Assembly: GCF_019279795.1 (NCBI RefSeq)
Contig: NC_056734.1
Span: 921,613-985,612 of the forward strand
Direction of reading: 5' to 3'
DNA: 64,000 bases
DNA from: Protopterus annectens
Taxonomy: Eukaryota; Chordata; Ceratodontiformes; Protopteridae
This document shows positions 1-11,494 of this stretch, piece by piece (the stretch's first letter is position 1; each line of letters begins with the position of its first letter). A program made the position numbers and the translations under genes. Under the pieces are notes generated by a model. That model worked only from the letters and a program-made list of their open reading frames with translations. It was not told where the DNA came from and made no database searches.

Positions 1-138
1 TAACAAGCAAAGGCAATCAAAATAAGGAATCACCAGACTGGAAAAAGAGTTTAGCACTTTCATCTCTGTTTAATCAAAAAGCTTCCTCAGAATCACAGCT
101 CTCATTACAGCATGCTTTAAAAAGAGATAAACCCAAGT
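1..138. repeat. 138-bp direct repeat, copy 1
   Basis: This block matches 6741-6878 with a single difference (g at 126, c at 6866). The identity stops abruptly after 138. It may extend to the left beyond the window. The two copies lie 6.74 kb apart in the same orientation, too long and too distant for a target-site duplication. A recent segmental duplication or an assembly overlap is more likely. Confidence 0.9.
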
Positions 139-820
139 TTTCTGCTCTTCAGTAACTTGAACTGAAGCTAGTGTTGGCTGAATTTTGTTATTTGCTAGTA
201 ATTACAGGTGTGGGGGTAGCCACATTCTTTGATTTCCTGTCCTTGCATATTTAAACTGGTGCATGTGAAATAATTCCTGCTTTAAAACTTCAGCTTGGCC
301 AGCTAAGAACTTGGTTATATTCAACTGGACGTATAAGAGAATTTAAGTATCTTTTATCTGCACTTTTTTTTAAAAATACAGTATTTAATTGATTTAAACT
401 GTGTATGAAGGAGTGTTGAAGGAATTTTTAACTGAAGTTATTCTGCTCTTCAGTTATTCCCACCCACCTGCCCTGTTTTTGTTTTGGTGTTAATCTTAGT
501 GGCATTGAAACTGCCCACCCCTCAGCCTGCCTCTGGGCCCATCTCATTTGCTCACTCAACTGAGTGCAGTGAGATCATATTCTGATTTCAGGCACTCCTA
601 CTGTGTACAAAGAGAGCATCTGGGAAATAAAAAAAAAAAAAAATAATTAAGCTTATTTCCTGCCTTTCTTGTTAAGTGGTACAGACTATTTGTAGGCTTC
701 TGAGCCCCCAAGCCCTTCTGTGTTTGAGGGAAGCCTTCTAGCTTGTTTTTTTTCTTATAACTAGCCAGTTTTCTAGTTTCAGCACTCAAATCTGTTTCTT
801 TGATCTCAGCACTTGTTCAG

Positions 821-852
<32 letters not shown>

Positions 853-904
853 TCTGCTTTTACTGTACTTGTGTTTTTACCTACTTCTTTTTACTTTTGC
901 ATCA
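139..904. other. AT-rich stretch upstream of CR1 repeats
   Basis: I see no gene here. A short phrase (tctgctcttcagt) recurs near 140 and 442. A pure poly-A run lies at 821-847. The stretch could be the outer 5' leader of the CR1 element that follows, but no boundary is visible. Confidence 0.4.
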
Positions 905-1800
905 TCTTAAAATACTCAGTTGTATTTATTACTGCTTGGTGTAACTCATTCTAAGCCTTTTGGTTTAAACACTTGGGCTTCGGACCAGTTAGTTGTTTTG
1001 CATTGGGAGGGTTTGTGGTCTGCACTGTTGTGGCAGAACAGGTAGCTTACATCCTTCTAGGTTGAGAACTGCTGATTGAGGGCTCAGTGTCTGTTATTCT
1101 AAAAGTGTATTAATTCTGGTTTAAGCACTTGGGCTTTCAAGCCAGTTATTTTACATTAAGAGGGTTCGTGGTCTGCACTCTTGTGGGAGGAGAGGCTGAC
1201 TCTGCCCTTCTGAGCTGGGAATTTCTGGTTAAAGGCTTATAGTGCATGCATATCTGAACTGTTTCTACTGAAGTTGGTGCCTTGTTTGCTGTGGCATAGA
1301 CTGGATTCGGGCCTGCTGGATATAGCTTTGTTTGTGTAACTTGAGCACTAATCCAGACATTCTCTAAAGTATTCAATGGTATTTATTACTGCTTGGTTGT
1401 AACTTGATTAAAGTGTAGCTATCATTCAAGTCTTTTGGATTAAGCACTTGGGCTTCAGACCAGTTGTTTTACATTAGGAAGGTTTGTGGCAAGCACTGTG
1501 GTGGCAGGACAGGTAGCTTTCATCCTTCTAAGTTGGGAACTGCTGATTGAGAGCCCAGTGTCCAAGTGTATTAGTTCTGGTTTAGGCACTTGGGCTTCAG
1601 GCCAGTTATTTTACATTAAGAAGGTTCGTGGTCTGCACTCTTGTGGGAGAAGAGGCTGGACTCTGCCCTTCTGAGCTGGGAATTTCTGGTTAAAGGTTTA
1701 TAGTGCCTTAATATTTGAACTGTATCTTACTGAAATTGGTTCACCTTGTTTGCTCTAGCATAGACTAGATCCAGGCCTGCTGAATCTAGCTTTGTTTATA
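905..1800 (+). repeat. Tandem 5' repeats of CR1-like LINE
   Basis: There are two diverged units of about 460 bp (about 905-1365 and 1366-1800). Each starts with a block around 'tatttattactgcttgg' and ends with 'tagctttgttt'. Inside each unit are two related blocks of about 130 bp beginning 'cacttgggctt', so four sub-copies start near 970, 1126, 1446 and 1586. Their position immediately before ORF1 suggests a repeated 5' untranslated or promoter region. The promoter role is inference. Confidence 0.7.
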
Positions 1801-2016
1801 TGCTTGTTGTTTGTTTGCTTTTTATTTCCTGGAAGCTAATTCCACCTAATACGCAACTTCTCAGCTTCTGTGGATCACTAGTGATATCTGCATTGCTTAC
1901 TGTACTTATTTCCTTGTTTCACTTGAAAGAAAGTTACTGTTTGTCGTTTTGCATTTAGTTACTTGTAACACATTGCACTCAAGTTACCTGGCACTTGCTC
2001 ACTAAAGCAATTATAT

Positions 2017-2996
2017 ATGTCAGCACTAAAAATTAAAAGCACTACACCCTCACTCCCCACTGGCCCTTGTTTTCAATTAAGGATTTCCCAATATTATTCT
2101 AGCATGTCCAAAGGTCAGTTGTCAATCTCCTCTCCGGTCCAGCTGGTGAATCTGGGAATCTTGAGGCAATGTTATAACTGCCTCATGTACACAGACAACC
2201 CTCTCCTCCTCCCACATAACACAAATACTTGTGAGAGATGCAGCTATTTAGCCAAACTGGAGGCTGAGCTCTCTCAACTCAGGACTGGCAAGACCAGACA
2301 GGAGGAGAAGGCAACTACACACACCACAAAACCAGCCTCACATAATGCTACCACTCCACTGAATCAAACACATAAACACACAAAGACATACTGGAGGCTC
2401 TGAGTAATTTACCTAAACAGCAGAGGCCTCCAAAGCAGACACCCAAACAACTGCTACCTCAAGACACCCCACAAGCAACACATAAACCACAAAGCAGTGT
2501 GCAAAGCAGTCACAGCCCTTAAGGCCAAATACAACACCAAACATACTTGTCATAGGTGACTCCATAGTCAGACACACTGACGTCCCACTCACCAGGCTGA
2601 ACAAGGAGAGGGTCACAGTAAGCTGCCTATCGGAGCTAGAATCCGCCACATAACACAAGCACTGGTCACTCCATGGCAAGTACAAATATGACACAGTCAT
2701 TGTCCATGCGGGTGTGAACGACCTGAGACACCTCCTGGACTACATGAAAAGAGACATAGAGGAGCTCTCTGATTATGTAGCCCAGGCAGGTATGACCCTA
2801 ACCCTGAGCAGTATCCTTCCTTCACCAAGAATGATGCCACAATATAGAGACAAGATGATCAGCTTTAACAATTGGCTTAATGTCTGGTGTCATTCAAAGG
2901 GGATCCAGTGTCTGTCTGCCTGGGATGACATGCTTGACAAGCCACGCTGTACAAGGGACGGCTTGCACCTGTCACCCTGGGATTCGGATATTGGCT
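2017..2996 (+). pseudogene. CR1 ORF1: zinc-finger/coiled-coil plus esterase domain
   Basis: The first open segment (2017-2403, 128 aa) contains C-Y-N-C and, about 20 residues later, C-E-R-C followed by YLAKLEAELSQL. This is a CCHC-like or paired-cysteine cluster leading into a short coiled coil. After a frameshift, 2545-2630 encodes I-G-D-S-I-V-R-H, matching block I of SGNH hydrolases with its nucleophilic serine. The next segment (2690-2996) contains H-A-G-V-N-D-L (block III) and D-G-L-H-L-S (block V, catalytic Asp/His). In CR1 and L2 relatives, ORF1 binds RNA and its esterase domain is thought to aid membrane or RNP handling. Reading-frame changes near 2400 and 2645 make this copy nonfunctional. 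Confidence 0.8.
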
Positions 2997-3081
2997 AAGG
3001 TTCTTGCCACCCCATAGTGCCTTTTTAGGCAAGGCTCAAATTCTAAACCTACCACCCTAGAAAACAAAATGGGAAGAAACT

Positions 3082-3340
3082 GAGGGTAATGCTGCTCAAT
3101 GCCAGAAGTCTAAATCTCAAAATGCACGACTCGAGGCCCTTCTCAGTATGGAGAACATCGATGTCTGTGCTGTAACTGAAACCTGGTTCAAGGCTCCTGA
3201 GAGCACCCCCGCACTATTAGGGTTTTACCTCATATCATGCTCCGGCCCCAAAACCCGGACCACACCACAAAAGGAGGGTGTATCCATATTCATAAAGGAT
3301 ACCCACACCTCCAGGTTGGTGGCAACGCACGGCTTCGGAA
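3082..3340 (+). pseudogene. CR1 ORF2 endonuclease, N-terminal fragment
   Basis: Translation gives L-L-N-A-R-S-L at about 3095. After a frameshift near 3130 it gives N-I-D-V-C-A-V-T-E-T-W-F (3154-3189) and later E-G-V-S-I-F-I-K. These match the start of apurinic-like (EEP) endonucleases in CR1/L2 LINEs, including the catalytic Glu in the T-E-T-W motif. Similarity ends near 3350. No reverse transcriptase follows, so this is the broken 3' edge of the element starting at 905. Confidence 0.8.
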
Positions 3341-3390
3341 GCCATCCAGGTGCAACTAACCATAGGCAAACTGCTCTACAAATTGTAGAA

Positions 3391-4805
3391 ATTTGTCTAG
3401 TTTGTGGTAAACATATATTTCCTGGATTTTATGTTGATTCTAATAGTGGTTTTGTTGTTTATCTGGTCATTAGAGTAACTGTCAGGCATATTATGTAGCT
3501 AAAACAAACAGAAAATTAAAACAAAGCTTTATGAATGTCTTTAGGTATTCAATCAAATCAAGCCAGAGCATGTTTTATATAAACATTTTTTTACAGTTTT
3601 CAGTCTGTTGGTTTCAAATGCATGGTCCTTGATTGAATGTAAAAGGCAGTTGGAGTAGGGCTATGAATAATAAATGGGAGTGTGAAGAGTTTATTGGCAG
3701 TCATTTTTAGACTCATATACTCACCCTAGCCTGAATGAAATGTCTTCTTTAAAGGTCTTTAAAATGTCCCCCAAAACACTGTATTTTAAGTTGATTTTGA
3801 CTACGAAGATTGCTTATATATTTTATGTGTTTTTCTCATACATAATGTTATTGCTTTGCTTATGTTACTTTATCTTGCCTGATCAGAAAAGGTAATTTTA
3901 GATGATTGTGCTAATTATCAGACTTTCTACTGGTTGTTGAATATCTGAGTCAGTCTGTACTACCATTATGATGAAGTAGTTAGGCAGACACTTCCTGTTT
4001 ATGCATTTCTCTTTTCAGATAGACAGAGATTTTGGCATGTTTTCACCATTTTTTGATTTAATAATTGTCATAAACTGTGATAATTAAACAATCCATTTTT
4101 TAATGATGGATAAAAAAAACAAGCTGCTTGTTCAAATGGATTTTCAGCTTACTGCAGTTTTTTTTATTGTTGATGTTGCCATTGGGAGAAGCCATTTGAA
4201 GAAGATGCCTGAGGCACTATAGCTATGTTCATACCAGGCAATTTTATGTTTCCTTTTCATTGTAGAAAATGGCAGGTCTTGATTCAACAGAATATTTTAT
4301 GCCTGTTATGACTTAAGTAGTTGATAGAGACACATGAAGAAATTGTTTTACATCTATTATGACTTATATATGTGTGAGAGAGAGATGCATAAAGGTCAAG
4401 TCTATCAATACAGAGAAATTGGTCATCCATGTGACCTTAGGCCTACCATGTCTACACACCTTAGTCGGATTATTTTCTGTGTGGTGACAACCAAGAGATT
4501 GCACGTAATTGTCAAGGACCAAGTGATTACTAAAACAGCTTGTTTCTATCTGGGGATTATCACCTGGATTAAACACTTGCAACAAGTGCATATTTCTACT
4601 GCAGTCCAGGCAATGATCTCTGTTTCAGTTACTGTAATGCTCTTCATCTGAGCCTGTCTTGTACTGACCTCAAATACCACCACACAGAGCTTATCTCTGG
4701 AACAAGGTCGTTGACTGGCGCATCTAGATGTGGTCACATCACACCTGTGCTGTGGGGTCTTTGTTAGCTTCTTGCATGGTGTGCATCAGGAAAATGGTCT
4801 TAGTT
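3391..4805. other. No recognised feature
   Basis: This is AT-rich sequence with only short chance ORFs. I see no protein motif, terminal repeat or SINE-like box. Confidence 0.5.
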
Positions 4806-5045
4806 CTACTTACTTAACTCTACATGACATGGGTCACACCTACCACAAGGAGCTGGTGGTTCCCTAATGTCCAGCTGGTACTGTCTGCTTAGCTGATAGG
4901 GGACTGCTAGCAATTCGCAGGATGCATTTGGCTGTATCAGATCTACATTCTTTTTTATGTAAGACTCCATTTCTGTAAGTTCCAGTACAACCCTACTATA
5001 CACTGCCTTAAGATTACCCCACAAATAAAATTTGATTGACTTCAT
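4806..5045 (-). pseudogene. Possible L1/Tx1 ORF2 linker fragment
   Basis: A 79-aa open segment contains a pattern like W-G-N-L-K-A-V-Y followed by a charged helical stretch (ELTEMESYIKK). This resembles the segment between endonuclease and reverse transcriptase in L1/Tx1 elements, where an aromatic residue, a short 'I/L-R-G' turn and a Lys/Glu-rich helix are typical. No catalytic motif is present and the flanks are unreadable. It may be a chance ORF. Confidence 0.25.
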
Positions 5046-5366
5046 TGATTTGATCGCACCATTAAATATAAAACTGACTTTTCAACCATTGTAAAAAATT
5101 TACAGATTTTTTCTCCTCCTTTCTAAATATTTTGTACTTAAATTGTCTTACTATATTATAAATGCTGTTCCTGCAACCCATACACTTAATGTAAATTTAA
5201 CAGCTCTATTTTGATCTTTCTTTACTCCATTAAACAACCAGAAAATATATCTAATTTGTTGTCTAAAATGTCTATTCATCAACAGCAGGAAATATTTACA
5301 TTTGGGACCAAAAAAAGGAGTAGTCATTGTATCAAGACATTTAAAGAGGGACACACATGCACACAT

Positions 5367-5368
<2 letters not shown>

Positions 5369-5439
<71 letters not shown>
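5369..5439. repeat. (AC)n microsatellite
   Basis: A pure dinucleotide run of about 71 bp, preceded by imperfect AC/GT-rich sequence. Confidence 0.97.
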
Positions 5440-5440
<1 letters not shown>

Positions 5441-5494
5441 CTGGAGAACACGGATGCCCAGAGTTGCTTATAGATAAAGGAAAGAAATCTGATT

Positions 5495-5841
5495 CTTCTT
5501 CTTCTTTCAGCTTTTCCCAGTTAGGGGTCACCACAGTGGATCACCTGTCCACTCATGATTGGCAGTGGAGTTTTACGGTGTTGAGTTACCAGCCCAACTT
5601 CCAACCTTCCACAGAAGGCACATACATGCACACACTCATGCCTAGGGCCAATGTAGAGTGTCTAATCCACCTACAGCATGTCTTTGGGATGTGGGAGGAA
5701 ACCAGAGCACCAGGAGGAAACCCACATGATGACAGGGAGGACATGCAGACTCTGCACAGAAGGAACCCCAGCCGAGGATCAGACCAGAGAACCTCTTGCT
5801 GTGAGGTGGCAACGCTAACCACTGCACCACCGCGGCTGCCC
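5495..5841 (-). mobile_element. tRNA-headed SINE, full length, with 19-bp TSD
   Basis: The reverse strand starts at 5841 with a tRNA-like head. It has an A-box-like 'tggtgcagtgg' and a degraded B box where 'ggttcgaatcc' would be expected. It runs through the 'gtttcctcc' body and ends in an (AAG)n-type tail at 5495. A perfect 19-bp duplication, aaaggaaagaaatctgatt, flanks it at 5476-5494 and 5842-5860, which is proof of LINE-mediated retroposition. The body matches a SINE type widespread in fishes (tail block 'cccagttaggggtc' on the plus strand). Open frames here are chance products. Confidence 0.92.
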
Positions 5842-5860
5842 AAAGGAAAGAAATCTGATT

Positions 5861-6740
5861 ACAGTACGATATTTCTTTAAGTAAATGTAAGACAAGCTAT
5901 GTGTGTAATACAGAAAATAAAAATATCAGTCCATTTCAAAACAAATATATTTTACACAGAATGTGAGAGGTTGAACACAGCATTACAAAGAAAGCTGCAT
6001 TCATTTTTGTATGGAGCAGAACTCACAGTAAATCCTTGTGGGATTAACGTTTGTAGTGTACGATATTTTCCTTAACTTATTTATAGGTCCTGCTCTGTGG
6101 ATACATGATACTGGTGGAGTAGTATTGTGATACAAAGATGCAAATATGGATATAAAGTATAAAACAATACCAACCCGTGGATGCACAAATGCATCAGCGT
6201 GGCTCATTTCTTTTACATAAGCAAGAACTTGTGAATGATAGTAAATAAAATTGCTTATTTATTGAGTTCAGATTGTGACTTTAAATCTGAGGTGCAGTAC
6301 ACAACAAGATTATCATCATTAGAATAAGAATGTTGAGAATATACTCACACTTTTAAATGGTTAGGAAGCCAGTTATATTAAATGCTTCTTTAATAAAAGA
6401 ACATTTACAGAGCTGTGATAGGCATCTTTAGAAATATCAGTTAAAAAAAGCAATCTGGGAGGATTCATCAGCAGTAAATGATGTGTTTTGAAGTGGTAGT
6501 CCATATGACAATTCAAGGTGTTAAAGACTTGCTGAAAGGCTTGCATTTTGTGCATGGATCACTAGCAAGAATTTGAGGTAACCAAGAGAGTGTCTGTAAC
6601 AACCATACACAAGCCTTCTGTGCTTCCTCAATGATGCACAACTGTGATCTAATCAAGGGCTTCACTGGCTGCCATTCAAAAATAAACTGAATTAAACTTG
6701 TATCTGTCAGAAGAGTCCCCCCTAAACTGGCATGCATGCC
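5861..6740. other. No recognised feature
   Basis: AT-rich. A minus-strand open segment at 6513-6803 (96 aa) has no motif I recognise and runs into the duplicated block at 6741. Confidence 0.4.
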
Positions 6741-6878
6741 TAACAAGCAAAGGCAATCAAAATAAGGAATCACCAGACTGGAAAAAGAGTTTAGCACTTT
6801 CATCTCTGTTTAATCAAAAAGCTTCCTCAGAATCACAGCTCTCATTACAGCATGCTTTAAAAAGACATAAACCCAAGT
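6741..6878. repeat. 138-bp direct repeat, copy 2
   Basis: 137 of 138 bases match positions 1-138. After 6878 this copy continues into 'cacatgttc', while copy 1 continues into 'tttctgctc'. That difference fixes the right breakpoint of the duplication. Confidence 0.9.
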
Positions 6879-8215
6879 CACATGTTCTAAAACTAGCCAT
6901 TTACATTCAGACTCGGTTTTTCTGCCTTCATTTCTAAAATACACTTATATTTAGTGTCACTGAAGCCAGGAAACAGATAAGCATTTAATCCAAACTGACA
7001 CACATACACGCACCTTTAATTTCTAGCACTTTTTTAATTCCCTTATAAAGCTGCACAATCCATCATTTTCCAAATGAATGGGATTCATCTCTCATATAAA
7101 TGGATTGTCTTATCAATATGGATCTAGGGAAAGCCATTAACTCAGCTGTTACTGTTAGGTAATCTTTCGGAAGGTGGTCAGCAGCTTGAGAGGTTGGTTT
7201 TAGTTTCAAAGTTTTCTTAGACTAGAGGTGAAGACTGGGAGGAATGAATGAATGTGTCAGTTAAATAGAGGATAAGGGAGAGAGAGAGAACAGTGAATGG
7301 TTATTAATAAGAGATAGTACTGTCTGTGTAACATAGAAGATGAAATGAGATATTGAGTCAGTGTTAGAAGAAGACAGATAGGGTGTGGTGGTTTGGCCTT
7401 GGAGCAAGGGAGAGGATACTACTGGTTTAGGCAGGATAATCTAAGGGTCACATAAATGTTACACTGAACAAATAAGTTAACAGTCCGTAGAGTGTAAGGA
7501 CTATTCCCTTTGGGGATGCCATAGCCACTGCCCAGCACAGAACAGTAAATATCTGAGCCCATAATATTAAGATGCAAAATGTAAACATGTTTATACTGCA
7601 CAGTAACAAATAATCCCAGTAGGCTGCTGCGCACTGGCACAGCTTTTGCACTGTGCCAGTAAAGGGTCTTGGTCAGGTGCACTGGATGTAGAGAGTTGGG
7701 ATATAAGGTAGTACTTTTAAGGACTGAGTGCCTATGGCTACACTGTATCAGTAAATCAGTCATAGTCAGAGCTGTTATACCATCAAAGATTTTCTCATGC
7801 TGACAATTCCTTTACTTTGCATCAGTTTCATGCAGGCTGTGCTGCATGCTGTAGATGCATTGCAGATGGAAGTGGCAATCCCCTGACATCAAAAGTAAGA
7901 TTACAAGTGTGCGTCATCATGATGTACAAGGTGTTAACATGAACCCAGACTGCATGCAGAAGGAATGCAAGACAAACTTTTTATGATCGATAAAACACAG
8001 CACTGTGCAGAGCTAATAGTAAATGATATAACATACTCAGACACAGAGATGGTGGGATCTGGTACTGAGATGTACCCTCAACCCTCATCTCTATGAATTA
8101 GATTAATATTGTGCATCATGTTCTCATTTAACAAGATATTTGCAAACAAAGGCATGTGGTCCCACATCTTCCTGAGCACCAGTACTGAACCCAGCAATGT
8201 TATTTTCGATCTTGA
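6879..8215. other. No recognised feature
   Basis: Contains a purine-rich stretch around 7230-7440 and unremarkable AT-rich sequence. Short ORFs lack motifs. Confidence 0.4.
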
Positions 8216-8872
8216 AATAAGGTTTATTTATTATTTATTTATTGACATTTGATTATTGGAAAAGTCCGACTAAGTCAAAGTGGCCATTTTCAGCAGAGGC
8301 CCAGGGAGAAAAGCTCTGAATTATTACAAAACATTTTAAGAACAATAATTCTACAATTTTCAAAAATAAGACAAAACATTTGCAGTTTAAATAATTATAA
8401 TAAATCAGACATAATATAAAAACATTGGTTGAAAATCAATACAAAGTACTGTATATGACAATCATTTAATATTTAGGCAAACTTTAGAAAGTTTCTAGAG
8501 GAAGTAAAGGCAAGTTAGTCTAATACAAATAGGAACTGCAATATGAGGTCAGGAAAAATAGGCTTATGGTATATTTAGAGAAAAAGACAGGGAACAGAAT
8601 TAGATAGCACAAAGGAAGTAAGTGAAGAAGGGAGAGTAAGAAAGTAAAAGGCACGGAGATACTTGCTCACATTTAGGCATATAGTTTATCCTGGATTTAA
8701 ACAGCAGACACAGAATTTAGCTAGGGAATCTTTCACAGTGCTTTGAAAGATAGGAGGGCGGGTATAGACCTGATGGATACAGGTAAAGAGTTCCAGGATT
8801 TAGCAGCCTTGTATAAGTACAGACAATTGCCCAGCAGATTTGCTAGGCCTGTAGACAGACAGGAGTTTTTTG

Positions 8873-10585
8873 TCACTGGATCGCAATGACCACCTGGGAA
8901 TACAGTTGTGTAGAATGTTTTTTTAGTGCTGGACAGGCAGATGGACGCTGGATAATTTTATGGGTGGTAAGAAGTTGTGTATATGTTAGTTGATGTGACA
9001 GTTCTAACCAATTTAGACTTTTCAGTGTTATAAACTGGTGGGTTCTGAAAGGGGTAAGTTCTGTAAATTTACCAACTTTGCACAGCAATGTTCAAGTTTT
9101 AATTTTTGTGCAGCCTGGGGGTTAGTAAGATGGGAGCACCATAAAGAAGAGGAGAGGAGATAAATAGTGGCAAGTGTATCTTTAGTTATATCAGTGAGAA
9201 AGTTTTTGGCTCTGTAAAGCAGTAGTTTTTGATGAGTTTTTCTTATGTAATTTTGTATATGCAGGTCAAATGTAAGATTGTCATCCACTATCATGCCTAA
9301 AGTTTGTTATGAGAAGTAACTTCAGTGGTTGTATTATCAAGAGAGAGGACTTAAATTTTTTTTTTTTTTCATGAGAGAGGGATTTGGGGAAACTAGTAGT
9401 AGTTTGGTCTTTTTGGGGTTAAGCATGAGTTGTGAGTTACACCACCATGTTTCAGTGGCAGTTAAAGCTTCCTGAGTAGTTTTTTGAGATGTACCATGTT
9501 GTGAGACATGCAAATGAGAGTGGAATCATCTGGGTATTGTATTATGGTGGCCTGTTGTGTGAAAGTATAGAAGGTGTTGGTGAAAATGTTAAAGAAGGAG
9601 GAGAGGATCAAGGATAGAGCCTTGTGATACACCAGTGGTGACTGGCAGGTAAGGGGAGAGCATGGAGTGACTGGTACCTATTGGACAGCTAGATTTTGAA
9701 CCACGTAAGGGTTTGCTAAGAGAGGCCTAGTGAGGACATTTGAAATAGAAGTTTGCTGTGGCAGAGTGTGTCAAAGGCTTTAGACAAGTCTAGAAATAAG
9801 GAAGAGACTAGTTTGCCAGTATCTGTACCTTTATTAACATTATCTATATAAGTCAGAAGAGCAGTGTTAGAACTATGGAAAGGAAATAAGCCATGTCGTG
9901 TAGGGGATAAGAATTCTTCCTGCAGGAGATAGTCTACAAATTGTTTTTGAATACATTTTTCAAGTATTTTGTAAGGGGAGATAACATAGCTATCAGTCTA
10001 AAGTTATTAATATCTGTTGAATTTCCTCCTCTGTCCAGAGGGATAATGAGGGAAATTGTCTGACCTTTTCCAGAGACAGAGAATGTGGGATTCCTGAATT
10101 GACTTATTTATAGGAATTGAGACGGGATAGGGAATGCTACTGGCTGCTATTCTTAGGTACTCGCTTGGAAGGTCATCAGCTGAAGAAGAGCATAGTTTTT
10201 AAGAGTAGTTTTTTATATAAGATGAGGGCACGGGTTTGAAGGTGAAAGTGCATGTGGTGATATGTGACTGCTGGGCAGGGCTGGGATTAGTTGTTGAAGA
10301 ATCCTTAGAGATGTTATACTATCTATAAAAGTTCAACTGTATTGCAGTTTTCAGTGGTGAGTTATCAGGAGATGAGTTTGGGTTGAATTTTTAGACAGGA
10401 TGTAAGATTTCTTTAATGGGTGTCCAAAATTTTGTAGGGTCGTTTTTAGTATTATTCTGAAAGTTACTATATTATAGTTTTTTATCTTCATTTATTTGCT
10501 TTTTAGCATGATTGTAAAATATTCTGAACTTTACGATACTGAGGTGTCTTCTATTTTTGCCATTCTTTCCATGCTTTTTCTCTAT
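8873..10585 (-). pseudogene. LINE reverse transcriptase and C-terminus, degraded
   Basis: The reverse-strand translation shows RT motif A, F-L-D-L-S-K-A-F-D-T, near 9770-9800. Motif B is degraded to G-V-S-Q-G-S-I-L near 9615-9640. Motif C is Y-P-D-D-S-T-L near 9520 in place of the usual Y-A-D-D. The C-terminal stretch (T-L-K-S-L-N-W-L-E-L at about 9010-9040) matches the nested LINE and the copy at 35918. Multiple frameshifts separate these pieces. The Ala-to-Pro change in the catalytic motif and the frameshifts rule out activity. Confidence 0.8.
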
Positions 10586-10591
10586 CTTGCA

Positions 10592-11490
10592 TTAGCATTC
10601 TACTTTTTTGGACAGCCAAACTGCATTATTTGTTTTCATTCTTTTCCTTCTAGGAGGTGTAAAGCTATTTAGGATATTAAGAAAAGTTGTGATGAATTCA
10701 ATTACATCTTCTAAGAGGAGGATTTTTAGGAAGTTCCAGTAAATAGATGAAAGTGTAGTAATGAACATTTCTGGGTTAAACTTGGAAAGTTTGCAGGTTG
10801 TTTTACAAATATGCTGTTTAACTGGATGTGTGAGATGTCTAGTCATATAGATTGGGAGATGATCACTGAGAGAGTCTGACATTGTACCTGTGATGAAATA
10901 TTTGCTATGGTCTGATACTAGAATCCAGTGTAATAGAGAATTTGATGTCTTACTATAATGTGTGGGGCTATTAGTTAGTTGTGTGAAACCATATAAGTTC
11001 ATGCTAGATGAAGGGGAGTTAGAGTTTATGTTCAACCAATTGACATTCCCATCACCTGGTAATTTTTTTTCTTGTGGAAATGCTATGGATAGCTGCTGTA
11101 GGATATCTCCTGGTATAGCTGTATTGCCACCAGGAGGGATATAAAGAACATTAATACATATTTGTTTATAATTATTTATTTTGAGGAAAGCAATGAGAAG
11201 GTCTGCTGATCTGAATCTTGGTGTTGGATTTCTGTAAGGGTAAGTGTGGCAGGTATTGGGAAATATTAAAGCAATACCACCACATTTCCTCTTTATATGG
11301 GCATTATGGAAGATATTATATCCAGGCAGTATAACTTCAGAATCATTTATGGTGGGTTTAAGTCAAGTTTCAGATACTGTGAGAACATCAGGCTGATGTT
11401 GTGTAATCCAGGCATGAAGGTCTGCAGTTTTATTTCTTATACTTCTAACATTTATTGCAGCACAAATGAGACCATTAGGATTAGGGATTG
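10592..11490 (-). pseudogene. LINE EEP endonuclease domain
   Basis: The reverse strand encodes I-N-V-R-S-I-R-N-K, then D-V-L-T-V-S-E-T and L-P-G-Y-N-I-F, which form the first half of the endonuclease. An open 147-aa segment at 10592-11035 follows, with G-F-T-Q-L-T-N-S-P-T-H, L-L-H-W-I-L-V-S and S-D-H-L-P-I. The S-D-H motif is the conserved catalytic histidine block of EEP nucleases. A few stops or shifts interrupt the join. It would nick target DNA to prime reverse transcription. Confidence 0.8.
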
Positions 11491-11494
11491 GCTG

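Larger units (their letters stand above)
905..3390 (+). mobile_element. CR1-type LINE, 5' part only
   Basis: This non-LTR retrotransposon runs from a repeated 5' region through ORF1 (2017-2996) into the start of the ORF2 endonuclease (3082-3340), where recognisable sequence stops. ORF1 has a C-x2-C...C-x2-C cluster with a short coiled coil, then an SGNH/GDSL esterase-like domain. That order is known for CR1 and related elements. Several frameshifts and stops show it is dead. Keeping the 5' end but losing the 3' half is the reverse of the usual LINE truncation, so a later deletion or rearrangement probably removed the rest. Confidence 0.8.

Noticed and set aside
5770-5841. tRNA gene on the minus strand
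   Set aside because: It has A- and B-box-like words but no complete cloverleaf, and a 19-bp target duplication shows it is the head of a SINE.
5302-5880. 192-aa plus-strand ORF
   Set aside because: It reads through an (AC)n tract (His-Thr repeats) and then antisense through a SINE, so it is not a gene.
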